The notes: generated from the letters alone by a model not told the origin. A stretch of DNA of 6,541 nucleotides from Candidatus Nitrosymbiomonas sp. (GCA_020724185.1 DYHL01000155.1:1-6541), one strand, 5' to 3'; counted from the first letter of the stretch, positions 1-6,252 are shown. Program-made: numbers and translations.

Positions 1-1
1 G

Positions 2-1273
2 GCGCTGCTTGAGGCCGCGGCCGAGGTCCTGCGCGCCAACGATTGCGGCGAGTTCACCAAGCCGAGCGCCCGGCTCTATCCCCACCAGTGGAACTGGGAC
101 AGCGCGTTTATCGCGATGGGCTGGGCACACCTCGACTGGGAGCGCGCCGCCCGCGAGGTATCGAGCCTGCTGCGGGGACAGTGGACGGACGGGATGCTCC
201 CGCACATACGCTACGATCGAGCCGCGCTGGGCTGGTACGCCCCAGGGCCAGAGCTGTGGCCCGGAGGGCACGCGCGCGACGCCGGCGAGCTGACCAGCGG
301 GATATCGCAGCCGCCGGTTCTGCCGACCGCAGTCTACCGGGGTGGGATGGCTCTCCCCGACCGCGATCGTCGCCACGCCTGGTGGGCCGAGGTGTTCGAC
401 GGGTTGCTGGCGGGCCTCCGGTACTTCTCCGACCACCGCACGGTTGAGGGCTGCCCGCTGATCACGGTCGTCCACCCCTGGGAGAGCGGTCACGACAACA
501 GCCCCCGCTGGGACTTTGCGGTCGAAGCGGGCGTGCGGCCGCAACGGCCCTACCGGCGGATAGACAACACCGTCATAGCCGCGGCCGAGCGTCCCACCGA
601 CCGGGACTACGACCTGTACATCTTCCTGGCGGAGTTGATCTCGTCGGCCGACTATGCGCTGCCGAGATACCTTTCCGATACTCCGTTTGCGGTCTACGAC
701 ACCCAGTTCAACGCGATCTGGTACCGATCGGCCCAGGATCTGAATCGCATCGCCCGGGCTTTGGGGCGACAGGAACCCCTGACCGCGGAGGCGCTGACGG
801 CCTTCGCCCGCGCTTTTCGCGAGCGCCTCTGGGACGGGCAGCGCCGGACGTTCCTCGACTATGATCTGGTCGGGCGGCGTCCGATCCCGGTGGAGACCTG
901 CGCCTCGCTGATGCCGATCTACGCCGGGCTGGTTGGGGCCGACGAGGCCTTCGACCTGCTCGCCGGCTACCGCGCCCGCAGCGCCGGCTTCCGGATGCTT
1001 CCGGTCGTCCTGCCCGACCAGATGGGGTTCGAGGCCGGGCGCTACAGCCGTGGGCCGGTTTGGATCCACACGAACTGGATGGTGATCCAGGGGCTGTTTG
1101 CCCTCGGATGCCATGCCGAGGCGGCCCGGCTCGCAGGCGAGACGCTCGACCTGGTCAGGCAGGCCGGTTTCGTGGAGTGCTATCATGCATCTTCCGGAGC
1201 GGCCTGTGGGCCGCACGAGTTCTCCTGGTCGGCCGCGCTGGTCATTGACTTGCTGCGAGGCGACGCTCCCTGA
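2..1273 (+). CDS. GH63/MGH-like glycoside hydrolase (glucosylglycerate or mannosylglycerate hydrolase-like), 5' end outside window
   Basis: The reading frame is already open at base 2 and runs 423 codons to TGA at 1271-1273. Only a short N-terminal part is likely missing, because family members are little longer than this. The N-terminal block LYPHQWNWDSAF followed by GWAHLDWERA, then SGISQPPVL, is typical of MGH-like (alpha/alpha)6-barrel hydrolases of family GH63. ESGHDNSPRWD carries the probable general acid Asp (visible residue 165), equivalent to the acid in the GH37/GH63 SGxDxSxRW motif. The Glu of GPHEFSWSA (visible residue 406) is the candidate base. Known relatives hydrolyse the compatible solutes mannosylglycerate and glucosylglycerate in the cytoplasm; no signal peptide can be judged here. 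The exact substrate is inference, and another small alpha-glycoside is possible. An in-frame ATG at 116 lies inside the conserved block and is not the start. The gene ends 40 nt before mnmA and may be cotranscribed with it. Confidence 0.85.
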   Translation, partial: ALLEAAAEVLRANDCGEFTKPSARLYPHQWNWDSAFIAMGWAHLDWERAAREVSSLLRGQWTDGMLPHIRYDRAALGWYAPGPELWPGGHARDAGELTSGISQPPVLPTAVYRGGMALPDRDRRHAWWAEVFDGLLAGLRYFSDHRTVEGCPLITVVHPWESGHDNSPRWDFAVEAGVRPQRPYRRIDNTVIAAAERPTDRDYDLYIFLAELISSADYALPRYLSDTPFAVYDTQFNAIWYRSAQDLNRIARALGRQEPLTAEALTAFARAFRERLWDGQRRTFLDYDLVGRRPIPVETCASLMPIYAGLVGADEAFDLLAGYRARSAGFRMLPVVLPDQMGFEAGRYSRGPVWIHTNWMVIQGLFALGCHAEAARLAGETLDLVRQAGFVECYHASSGAACGPHEFSWSAALVIDLLRGDAP

Positions 1274-1313
1274 TACCATCAAGGCCAGAGGCAGGAGCGC
1301 GCGTGGTGAAGCC

Positions 1314-2429
1314 GTGAACAGGGTAGCCGTCGCCATGAGCGGCGGGGTGGACAGTGCGGTGGCTGCGGCCCTGCTCATCGAGCAGGGCCACGACGTCATC
1401 GGGCTCACGATGAACGTGTGGCCGGCGTGGTTGCCGGAACCCGAGGGGAACGCCCAGGCCTGCTGCGGGTTGAGCGCAATCGAGGACGCGCGCACCGCGG
1501 CCCGCCGGCTGGGCATTCGCCACCACGTCCTCAACCTCCGCGAGGAGTTCGAGCGAGAGGTGATTGACTACTTCTGCGACGAGTACGCTCGGGGTCGCAC
1601 GCCGAACCCCTGCATCGCGTGCAACCAGGCGGTGAAGTTTCGCATCCTCCTGGGGCGGGCAGAGGCGTTGGGTTGCGGCGTTCTGGCCACGGGGCACTAC
1701 GCCCGGATCGTCGCCGACGGCGCCAGCGGCAGTTGGCTGCTGCTGCGGGCGACCGATCGCCGGAAGGACCAGTCGTACCTGCTCTACGCGCTGACGCAGG
1801 AGCACCTGGCGCGGCTGCGCTTCCCGGTGGGAACCCTTCTCAAGGGGGAGGTCCGGTCGCTTGCCCGGCGGTGGGACCTGCCGGTTGCCGACAAGCCCGA
1901 CAGCCAGGAGATCTGCTTCGTTCCCAGAGGGCGCTACGGCGACCTGGTGGCCGAGCGGCGTCCTGAAGCGTCGAGCCCCGGGCCGATCATGGATCGTGCA
2001 GGGCGAGTGGTGGGTGCTCACGTGGGCATCGCTCGGTACACTGTTGGGCAGCGCCGGGGACTGGGGCTATCGTCCGGCGTCCCGCAGTACGTGCTCGAGG
2101 TTGACGCACGGCGCAACGCGTTGGTGGTGGGCGGGCAGGAAGGACTGCGGCGGCGGCGCCTTGGGTTGGGCAGGGTGAACTGGATTGTGCCGACGTCGCT
2201 CCCGGCCGCGGCGACGGTCCGCGTGCGGCACGGGGCGCCTGATGTACCTGCGGTGCTGCATGCCGACGGCCCCGATCGCGTCCGGGTGGAGTTCCGCGAG
2301 CCCCAGCGCGCAGCCGCACCCGGGCAGGCCGCCGCGTTCTATGACGGCGATCGTGTGCTGGGCGGAGGAATCATTGAGGACGCATCCTGGTCCGGAGAGG
2401 AGATGAACGGAAATGGGACATCGCAGTGA
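1314..2429 (+). CDS. mnmA: tRNA-specific 2-thiouridylase MnmA
   Basis: The 371-residue protein has the usual MnmA length. It transfers sulfur to U34 of Lys, Glu and Gln tRNAs in the cytoplasm, using ATP to adenylate C2 of the uridine. Visible landmarks are the PP-loop SGGVDS (residues 9-14), TPNPCIACN with Cys100 and Cys103, the ATGHYARI block, KDQSYLLY, and DSQEICF with the second active-site Cys201. The GQRRGLG block begins the C-terminal beta-barrel region. Cys103 and Cys201 align with E. coli Cys102 and Cys199. Cys100 stands where E. coli has Asp, giving the CxxC+C set linked to [4Fe-4S]-dependent thiolases. GTG 1314 is chosen because it begins the first beta strand just before the PP-loop; ATG 1335 would remove that strand, and the upstream open frame only overlaps the hydrolase gene. 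The 3' end overlaps the next gene by 17 nt, which suggests translational coupling. Confidence 0.95.
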   Translation: MNRVAVAMSGGVDSAVAAALLIEQGHDVIGLTMNVWPAWLPEPEGNAQACCGLSAIEDARTAARRLGIRHHVLNLREEFEREVIDYFCDEYARGRTPNPCIACNQAVKFRILLGRAEALGCGVLATGHYARIVADGASGSWLLLRATDRRKDQSYLLYALTQEHLARLRFPVGTLLKGEVRSLARRWDLPVADKPDSQEICFVPRGRYGDLVAERRPEASSPGPIMDRAGRVVGAHVGIARYTVGQRRGLGLSSGVPQYVLEVDARRNALVVGGQEGLRRRRLGLGRVNWIVPTSLPAAATVRVRHGAPDVPAVLHADGPDRVRVEFREPQRAAAPGQAAAFYDGDRVLGGGIIEDASWSGEEMNGNGTSQ

Positions 2430-2742
2430 CTTCGTGGCAGGGTTTGTCATCGGAGGGCTGCTCGGCACGGCCGTGGCGCTGCTACTTGCGCCACGCTCAG
2501 GGGAGGAGACGCGCACACGCCTGGCCGGGTCCGCTGAGGACCTGGGCGACCGGGCGCGTGATCGCGCCGAAGAGGTCATCCAGAAACTGCGTGTGACCGC
2601 CGAGGACCTCTCGCAGCGCGGGCGGGTGAAGCTGGATGAGGGCGCTGCCCGGCTGCGCGAGGTTGTGGAGCGGGGCCGTGAGACGCTGGAGGAGAAGGCC
2701 AGAGGGTTTCACGAGCGCGGCGAGGAGCAACCGAAAGAGTAG
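2413..2742 (+). CDS. YtxH domain-containing membrane-anchored protein
   Basis: This 109-residue protein has the YtxH (gas-vesicle-like) layout. Residues 7-26 form one hydrophobic Gly/Ala/Leu segment (FVAGFVIGGLLGTAVALLLA), followed directly by the APRSGEETR junction typical of the family. The rest is a long charged helix rich in Glu, Arg, Ala and Leu (about residues 33-105), probably coiled coil. It is expected to sit in the cytoplasmic membrane by its N-terminal span. Members are linked to envelope or stress conditions, but no biochemical role is established. ATG 2413 follows the purine-rich GGAGAGGAG (2395-2403) in the mnmA tail, and the first 17 nt overlap mnmA in another frame. The stop TAG (2740-2742) lies just before the conserved part of cca, so the two genes are probably coupled. 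Confidence 0.85.
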   Translation: MGHRSDFVAGFVIGGLLGTAVALLLAPRSGEETRTRLAGSAEDLGDRARDRAEEVIQKLRVTAEDLSQRGRVKLDEGAARLREVVERGRETLEEKARGFHERGEEQPKE

Positions 2743-4063
2743 TCCGCTGACCCTCGCCATTCCTGAGCGCTTCCGGCCGGGCATCGAGATCGTCCGCCGG
2801 CTGCGCGAGGCAGGGTGGGAGACCTACCTCGTCGGGGGGGTCGTCCGGGACCTGCTGCTTGGGCGACCGGCCGTGGATCTGGACATTGCCACGGCCGCGC
2901 CTCCCGAGCGCGTTGCTGCGTTGTTCGACCGGACGGTACCGGTAGGAATCCAGTTCGGCGTCGTCGCCGTCGTCTTCGATGGGCATCCCTATCAGGTGGC
3001 TACATTCCGCCGCGAAGGCCCCTACCTGGACGGCCGGCGTCCATCGTACGTTGAACACGGCAGTGCGCTCGACGACGTTCGCAGGCGCGACTTCACCGTA
3101 AACGCACTGCTGTACGATCCGTCTAGCGGAGAGATCATTGACCATGTCGGCGGCAGGACCGACCTGGCCAACCGGTGCATCCGCACGGTTGGACCTCCTT
3201 CCGAGCGCTTTGCCGAGGACCGGTTGCGGCTGCTGCGCGCGGTTCGGCTGGCAGCCGAGTTGGAGTTCACCGTGGAGCCGGGCACGCGCGCGGCCCTTGC
3301 GGATCTCGCGTCCACCATCACCGGGGTGAGCGCCGAGCGGATCCGCGACGAGCTGGTCCGACTGCTGGTCGTGCCGGGCGGCGCCGGCGGCATTCGCATG
3401 ATGTCCGCCACGGGTCTATTGGGAACCGTCCTGCCCGAGGTGGCGGCTCTCTCGTCCCAGCCCTCACCCCATGCGGACGGGCCGGCCGCTGACGCGCTCG
3501 ACCACGCCTGCCGGGTGATGGAATCCCTGGGGCCGCCAGGACTCGGGCCGCCTGGGCCGGAGCTGGCCTTTGCTGCGCTCCTCTGCCGCCTGCCCTATGC
3601 GACTGCCAGCGAGGTCTGCCGTCGCTTGCGCTTCTCTACGGCCGAACGCCGGAAAGTGGTGGTCCTCGTTCGCGAGTTCCAGCATCTTTCCGGGGATGCC
3701 TGCCCGTCCGCGGCGGACGCCCGCCGCCTGCGGCGTCAGGGGGTTGCCGCGGACATGCTTGAGCTGCTTCGCGCAGACCTCGAAGCCGCAGGGAGGGACC
3801 CCTCCGCGTGCCTTCGTGCCATCGGGCTGCTGGCCGCCGATGCCAGGGGCGTCCCTGAGCCGGACCGCCTCATCAACGGCGGGGACCTGATCGCCATGGG
3901 CTACGTTCCCGGCCCCGCGTTCGCCGTGATGTTGCGGGCGATCGAGGAGGCGTGGGCACGCGGCGAGGTTACGACCGCCGAGTCAGCGCGCACCTGGATT
4001 CGTGACCGCTTCCCGGCAGGAGCAACCGGCCGGCCCGTGGAACCGGCATCAGCGAATGGATAG
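2678..4063 (+). CDS. cca: CCA tRNA nucleotidyltransferase / poly(A) polymerase family (class II)
   Basis: The enzyme adds or repairs the 3'-terminal CCA of tRNAs from CTP and ATP. Numbered from GTG 2678 (461 residues), visible motifs are VGGVVRD with Gly53, the metal-binding DxD in VDLDIAT (Asp67 and Asp69), a DGRRP loop, RRDFTVNALLYD with Asp138, and the base-recognition EDRLR (from Glu180) followed by LLRAVRLAAELEF. These are the motifs of the class II CCA-adding/poly(A) polymerase family. An adding-A-only or PAP activity cannot be excluded. A C-terminal HD-like region keeps a His (His276, in LDHAC), but the usual LLHDIGK is replaced by LLCRLP, so it looks degenerate. The start is uncertain. 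GTG 2678 has GGAG at 2667-2670, but gives an Arg-rich extension overlapping ytxH by 65 nt. ATG 2636 and TTG 2663 are alternatives. By domain length the protein should begin near 2747-2759, where only CTG and ATT occur. A Gly/Pro insert (GPPGLGPPGP) precedes the LLCRLP segment. Confidence 0.92.
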   Translation: MRRWRRRPEGFTSAARSNRKSSPLTLAIPERFRPGIEIVRRLREAGWETYLVGGVVRDLLLGRPAVDLDIATAAPPERVAALFDRTVPVGIQFGVVAVVFDGHPYQVATFRREGPYLDGRRPSYVEHGSALDDVRRRDFTVNALLYDPSSGEIIDHVGGRTDLANRCIRTVGPPSERFAEDRLRLLRAVRLAAELEFTVEPGTRAALADLASTITGVSAERIRDELVRLLVVPGGAGGIRMMSATGLLGTVLPEVAALSSQPSPHADGPAADALDHACRVMESLGPPGLGPPGPELAFAALLCRLPYATASEVCRRLRFSTAERRKVVVLVREFQHLSGDACPSAADARRLRRQGVAADMLELLRADLEAAGRDPSACLRAIGLLAADARGVPEPDRLINGGDLIAMGYVPGPAFAVMLRAIEEAWARGEVTTAESARTWIRDRFPAGATGRPVEPASANG

Positions 4064-4075
4064 ATTCGATTGAGC

Positions 4076-4080
4076 GGAGG
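4076..4080 (+). promoter_or_regulatory. Strong Shine-Dalgarno sequence for the 48-residue membrane protein
   Basis: GGAGG lies 5 nt before ATG 4086. It falls in the short gap between the cca stop and this small gene, so it is not explained by coding constraint. It is the main support for the small gene being translated. Confidence 0.7.
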
Positions 4081-4085
4081 CCCGC

Positions 4086-4232
4086 ATGACCGAACGCGTT
4101 GCATTGACCGTCGTGCTCTGGGCTTTGGGTATCATGATCGTGATCGGTGCGCTGCTCCCCCTGGTTTGGCCTGGGCTGATCCGGTTCGTCAATCGCACCG
4201 TGCTCAAGGAGAATGGCGCCGGGAACCACTGA
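4086..4232 (+). CDS. Small single-span membrane protein, 48 residues, function unknown
   Basis: ATG 4086 opens a 48-codon frame ending with TGA at 4230-4232. A perfect GGAGG ribosome binding site lies 5 nt upstream, and the gene starts 22 nt after the cca stop. Residues 7-28 are almost entirely hydrophobic (Leu, Val, Ile, Ala, Gly and Trp, with Pro25 and Pro29 at the exit), followed by a basic, polar tail (Arg33, Arg37, Lys41). This predicts one transmembrane helix. By the positive-inside rule the C-terminus should be cytoplasmic, although Arg4 weakens that assignment. No family is recognised and no function is proposed. Its place after ytxH and cca suggests it belongs to the same transcript. 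The strong ribosome site and clean hydrophobic pattern argue against a chance frame, but there is no homology evidence. Confidence 0.6.
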   Translation: MTERVALTVVLWALGIMIVIGALLPLVWPGLIRFVNRTVLKENGAGNH

Positions 4233-4341
4233 GGGCGCGCCGGACGATTCCCCCGCACTCCATCTCGGACAAGGATATGCCTGCGGCTGGGTCGAACAGC
4301 CCGGAGAGCGCGCGGGCGTGCGGCGTGCGGCCGGATGGCGT

Positions 4342-4349
4342 GGAGGAGG
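4342..4349 (+). promoter_or_regulatory. Shine-Dalgarno sequence deciding the parA start
   Basis: GGAGGAGG ends 3 nt before GTG 4353; its first GGAGG is 6 nt from that codon, which is good spacing. It lies inside the longer frame that begins at ATG 4335, so it favours GTG 4353 over that ATG as the translation start. Confidence 0.55.
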
Positions 4350-4352
4350 CTG

Positions 4353-5168
4353 GTGGGTAACGAGGCTCTGATCGTTGGGCTTGTCAACCAGAAGGGCGGG
4401 TGCGGCAAGACCACAACGGCCGTCAACCTCAGTGCCTCCCTGGCAGCCGCCGGGCATCGGTGCCTCCTGATAGACCTGGATCCGCAGGCCAACGCGACGG
4501 TCAGCCTTGGGATCGATCCGGCCACGCTGCGTCAGACGATCTACCATGTGCTGCTGGATCCCGACCACGAAGAGGGACTGCCACTGGAGGCCGTCATCCG
4601 GCCCTCACCGGTCGAGGGCCTGGAGGTCGCTCCCTCTTCGATTGACCTGGCCGCCGCCGAGCTGGAGCTGGCGGCCCGCATCGGACGGGAGCACGCGCTG
4701 CGCAGGCGCCTGCCGCCGATGCGCAGCCGCTACTCGTTCATTCTGATTGACACGCCGCCTTCGCTGGGGCTGCTGACCCTGAATGCCCTGGTGGCCTGCG
4801 ATGGGATCATCATACCCATCCAGACCCACTACTACGCGCTGCTGGGGATGCGGCAGCTCATCCGGACCCTGAAGATGGTGAGCGACGAGGTGGGCCACCA
4901 GGTTGAAATCCTGGGCGTGCTTCCAACGATGTACGACTCCCGCACCACGATTAGCAAGGAGATCCTGGGAGGCATCCACGACTTCTTTCCGAACCAGGTG
5001 TTCGAGACCACGATCCACTTCAACATCAAGCTTGTTGAGTCATCCATGTCGGGCGTGCCGCTCTTCGTGAGCAACCCCGCGTCGCGCGGCGCCAGGGAAT
5101 ACTCCAGTCTGGCCAAAGAGGTGATCGCACATGCCCAGCGGTCGCGAGGAGCTGAGGCGCGGCGTTAG
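4353..5168 (+). CDS. parA: ParA/Soj-family partition ATPase
   Basis: This 271-residue protein is a deviant Walker ATPase of the ParA/MinD superfamily. Such proteins form ATP-bound dimers, usually on the nucleoid, and position DNA or protein cargo. Visible motifs are KGGCGKTT with the signature Lys14 and P-loop Lys19, Walker A'/switch DLDPQAN (Asp41 and Asp43), Walker B region LIDTPPSLG (Asp133), then PIQTHYYALLGM and the C-terminal SRGAREYSSLAKEV typical of chromosomal Soj proteins. No N-terminal helix-turn-helix is present, so it is the short chromosomal or orphan type and not a P1-type plasmid ParA. GTG 4353 is preferred over ATG 4335 because of the GGAGG 6 nt upstream; the longer form would add six residues. 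No ParB follows; the next gene overlaps by 38 nt and encodes a Cys-rich unknown. The role could be chromosome partition or cargo positioning. Confidence 0.92.
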   Translation: MGNEALIVGLVNQKGGCGKTTTAVNLSASLAAAGHRCLLIDLDPQANATVSLGIDPATLRQTIYHVLLDPDHEEGLPLEAVIRPSPVEGLEVAPSSIDLAAAELELAARIGREHALRRRLPPMRSRYSFILIDTPPSLGLLTLNALVACDGIIIPIQTHYYALLGMRQLIRTLKMVSDEVGHQVEILGVLPTMYDSRTTISKEILGGIHDFFPNQVFETTIHFNIKLVESSMSGVPLFVSNPASRGAREYSSLAKEVIAHAQRSRGAEARR

Positions 5169-5535
5169 GAACGTCATTGAGGCAGCCTCGCGCGAGTTGG
5201 GTACGCTGACCGACCCGCAACGCCCCGAGGCCAGCCCGTCGGAGTCTCCCGGAGAGGGGCGCGTGGAACGGCCGCTCCTGCGGCTGGTCCGCGAGGCCGC
5301 GGTGCAGCCCTCCTCTCTGCTACCCAAACCGGTCGTGATTAGGGAAGCGGTAACCGTGCACCCTACCAGGGGCATCTGTGCCGCCTACCAGATCAGCCAG
5401 GCCTGCTGGGAGGTGCCGGACGCGTACTGCAACCAGGCGTTGCATCTCTGCATGCTGCGCGAGTGCCCGGTCTATGATCTGAACCGGAGCGTGCTCGAGC
5501 GGCGGTTTGCGGCGAAGTTCGCGCACCTCTGGTGA
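5131..5535 (+). CDS. Unknown protein with basic N-terminus and C-terminal five-cysteine cluster, coupled to parA
   Basis: I do not recognise this 134-residue protein. It begins inside the last 38 nt of parA in another frame, with GAGGTG about 7 nt before ATG 5131, so translation is probably coupled. Residues 1-24 are Arg-rich and helix-like (REELRRGVRNVIEAASREL). Residues 25-48 are Pro/Ser/Glu-rich and probably disordered. Residues 49-80 contain a second short helix and a Val/Ile-rich strand. Residues 83-112 hold cysteines 83, 92, 100, 107 and 112, including CWEV and ECPVY, a pattern suggesting a metal or Fe-S site. No signal peptide or membrane segment is seen. ParA-type ATPases are commonly activated by a basic N-terminal peptide of a neighbour-encoded partner, so a role as ParA partner or cargo adaptor is a reasonable but untested inference. 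It shows no ParB nuclease-like or HTH domain. Confidence 0.75.
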   Translation: MPSGREELRRGVRNVIEAASRELGTLTDPQRPEASPSESPGEGRVERPLLRLVREAAVQPSSLLPKPVVIREAVTVHPTRGICAAYQISQACWEVPDAYCNQALHLCMLRECPVYDLNRSVLERRFAAKFAHLW

Positions 5536-5544
5536 GGGTGGCGG

Positions 5545-6192
5545 TCAGGCATTCCAGTCGAGGTCGAGCAGCTCGCGCAGGTCCTTGACCCAGGCCCAGG
5601 GCATGACGCCGCGCGCTTCAACCTCTGCCCGTCGGGGTCCAAACCCCACAAAACGGATGCTGGCCCGCGCCGCCGCCTGACCGTCAACCCAGGAGTCCCC
5701 CACCAGACAGGCAGCCCGGTGGGGTCCTGCGCGCTCCATCACGAGCCGGATTCCGGCCGGATCGGGTTTCAGGGCAGGCACCTCGTCACGGGTAACGGTC
5801 ACGGGGATGAGGGCGGCCAGCCCAAGTTCGGCCAGCACGCGTTCGGTGGCGGTTCGGGCGTTGTTGGTGAGGAGCGCCAGACGAAACCCTCGGGCAGTCA
5901 GGCCCGCGAGGACGCCGTACACGTGGGGCACCGGCGTCGCGTCCCGCAGGCCAGCGGCCTCAAAGGCCTCGATCGTCGCCCACGCCTGGGCGGTCAGGTG
6001 GGGAGCGGAGTCGCCGATCCGGGCGACCAGATCTGCGATCGGGACGCGCATCAGCTCTCCGCGCGGCTCCGCCAGCGGGCCCGAGGATTCCAGCAAGTCC
6101 ACGAGGGCGCCGCGTATCGCGGCGAAGTCTATGCGCGAATCAACAAGGGTGTTGTCGAAGTCAAAGATGACGAGGGGCGGAGGGGTATCCAT
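5545..6192 (-). CDS. HAD-superfamily hydrolase, phosphoglycolate-phosphatase-like
   Basis: The 215-residue protein carries all four HAD motifs: DFDNTLVDS with nucleophile Asp11 and acid/base Asp13, Thr109 in LLTNN, Lys142 in LKPDP, and Asp166/Asp170 in GDSWVDG. The inserted helical segment (about residues 20-95) fits a C1-type cap, as in phosphoglycolate phosphatase and related small-metabolite phosphatases. It probably hydrolyses a phosphate monoester in the cytoplasm with Mg2+. The substrate cannot be read from the sequence; Gph-like, pyrophosphatase-like or nucleotidase roles are all possible. The start ATG (6190-6192) is eight residues before the first motif strand ends, as expected for the family; the ribosome site is weak. 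The gene converges on the Cys-rich protein gene with only 9 nt between stops, and diverges from asnS across 66 nt. Confidence 0.88.
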   Translation of the reverse strand: MDTPPPLVIFDFDNTLVDSRIDFAAIRGALVDLLESSGPLAEPRGELMRVPIADLVARIGDSAPHLTAQAWATIEAFEAAGLRDATPVPHVYGVLAGLTARGFRLALLTNNARTATERVLAELGLAALIPVTVTRDEVPALKPDPAGIRLVMERAGPHRAACLVGDSWVDGQAAARASIRFVGFGPRRAEVEARGVMPWAWVKDLRELLDLDWNA

Positions 6193-6206
6193 CTTGGGCG
6201 GCCTGC

Positions 6207-6221
6207 TTGAGGATTCTTCAA
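6207..6221. promoter_or_regulatory. AT-rich near-palindrome in the divergent intergenic region, possible operator
   Basis: TTGAGGATTCTTCAA is a 15-bp near-perfect dyad: six of seven arm pairs are complementary around a central T. It lies 14 nt before the phosphatase start and 37 nt before asnS, and it stands out as AT-rich in a G+C-rich window. It could be a regulator site or overlap the divergent promoters. No convincing -35/-10 pair was found, so the assignment is tentative. Confidence 0.25.
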
Positions 6222-6244
6222 CCCGAGCGCCGTCCCTTCACGAT

Positions 6245-6252
6245 GAGAGGGG
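6245..6252 (+). promoter_or_regulatory. Shine-Dalgarno sequence for asnS
   Basis: GAGAGGGG lies 6 nt before ATG 6259 and supports that codon as the asnS start. Confidence 0.5.

Noticed and set aside
1098..1313. Upstream extension of the mnmA frame to ATG 1098
   Set aside because: It overlaps the C-terminal coding part of the hydrolase, including its catalytic Glu region, and would add 72 residues absent from the MnmA family.
1242..2021. Long open frame of 259 codons on the minus strand opposite mnmA
   Set aside because: The translation is Pro/Arg/His-rich with no recognisable motif, and it is fully antisense to a certain gene. Such shadows are common in G+C-rich DNA.
2834..2840. Run of seven G in cca, considered as a frameshift or slippage site
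   Set aside because: The frame continues correctly through VGGVVRD and the rest of the enzyme, so the run simply encodes the conserved Gly-Gly; no disrupted frame is seen.
4285..4301. Small hairpin GGCTG/CAGCC with a 7-nt loop upstream of parA, considered as a terminator
   Set aside because: The stem is only 5 bp and no T-tract follows, so it is not a convincing intrinsic terminator.
4070..4360. 96-codon plus-strand frame spanning the cca-parA gap, including ATG 4277 with AAGGA nearby
   Set aside because: Its product is low-complexity and motif-free, the AAGGA is too close to ATG 4277, and the first half overlaps the better supported small membrane protein.
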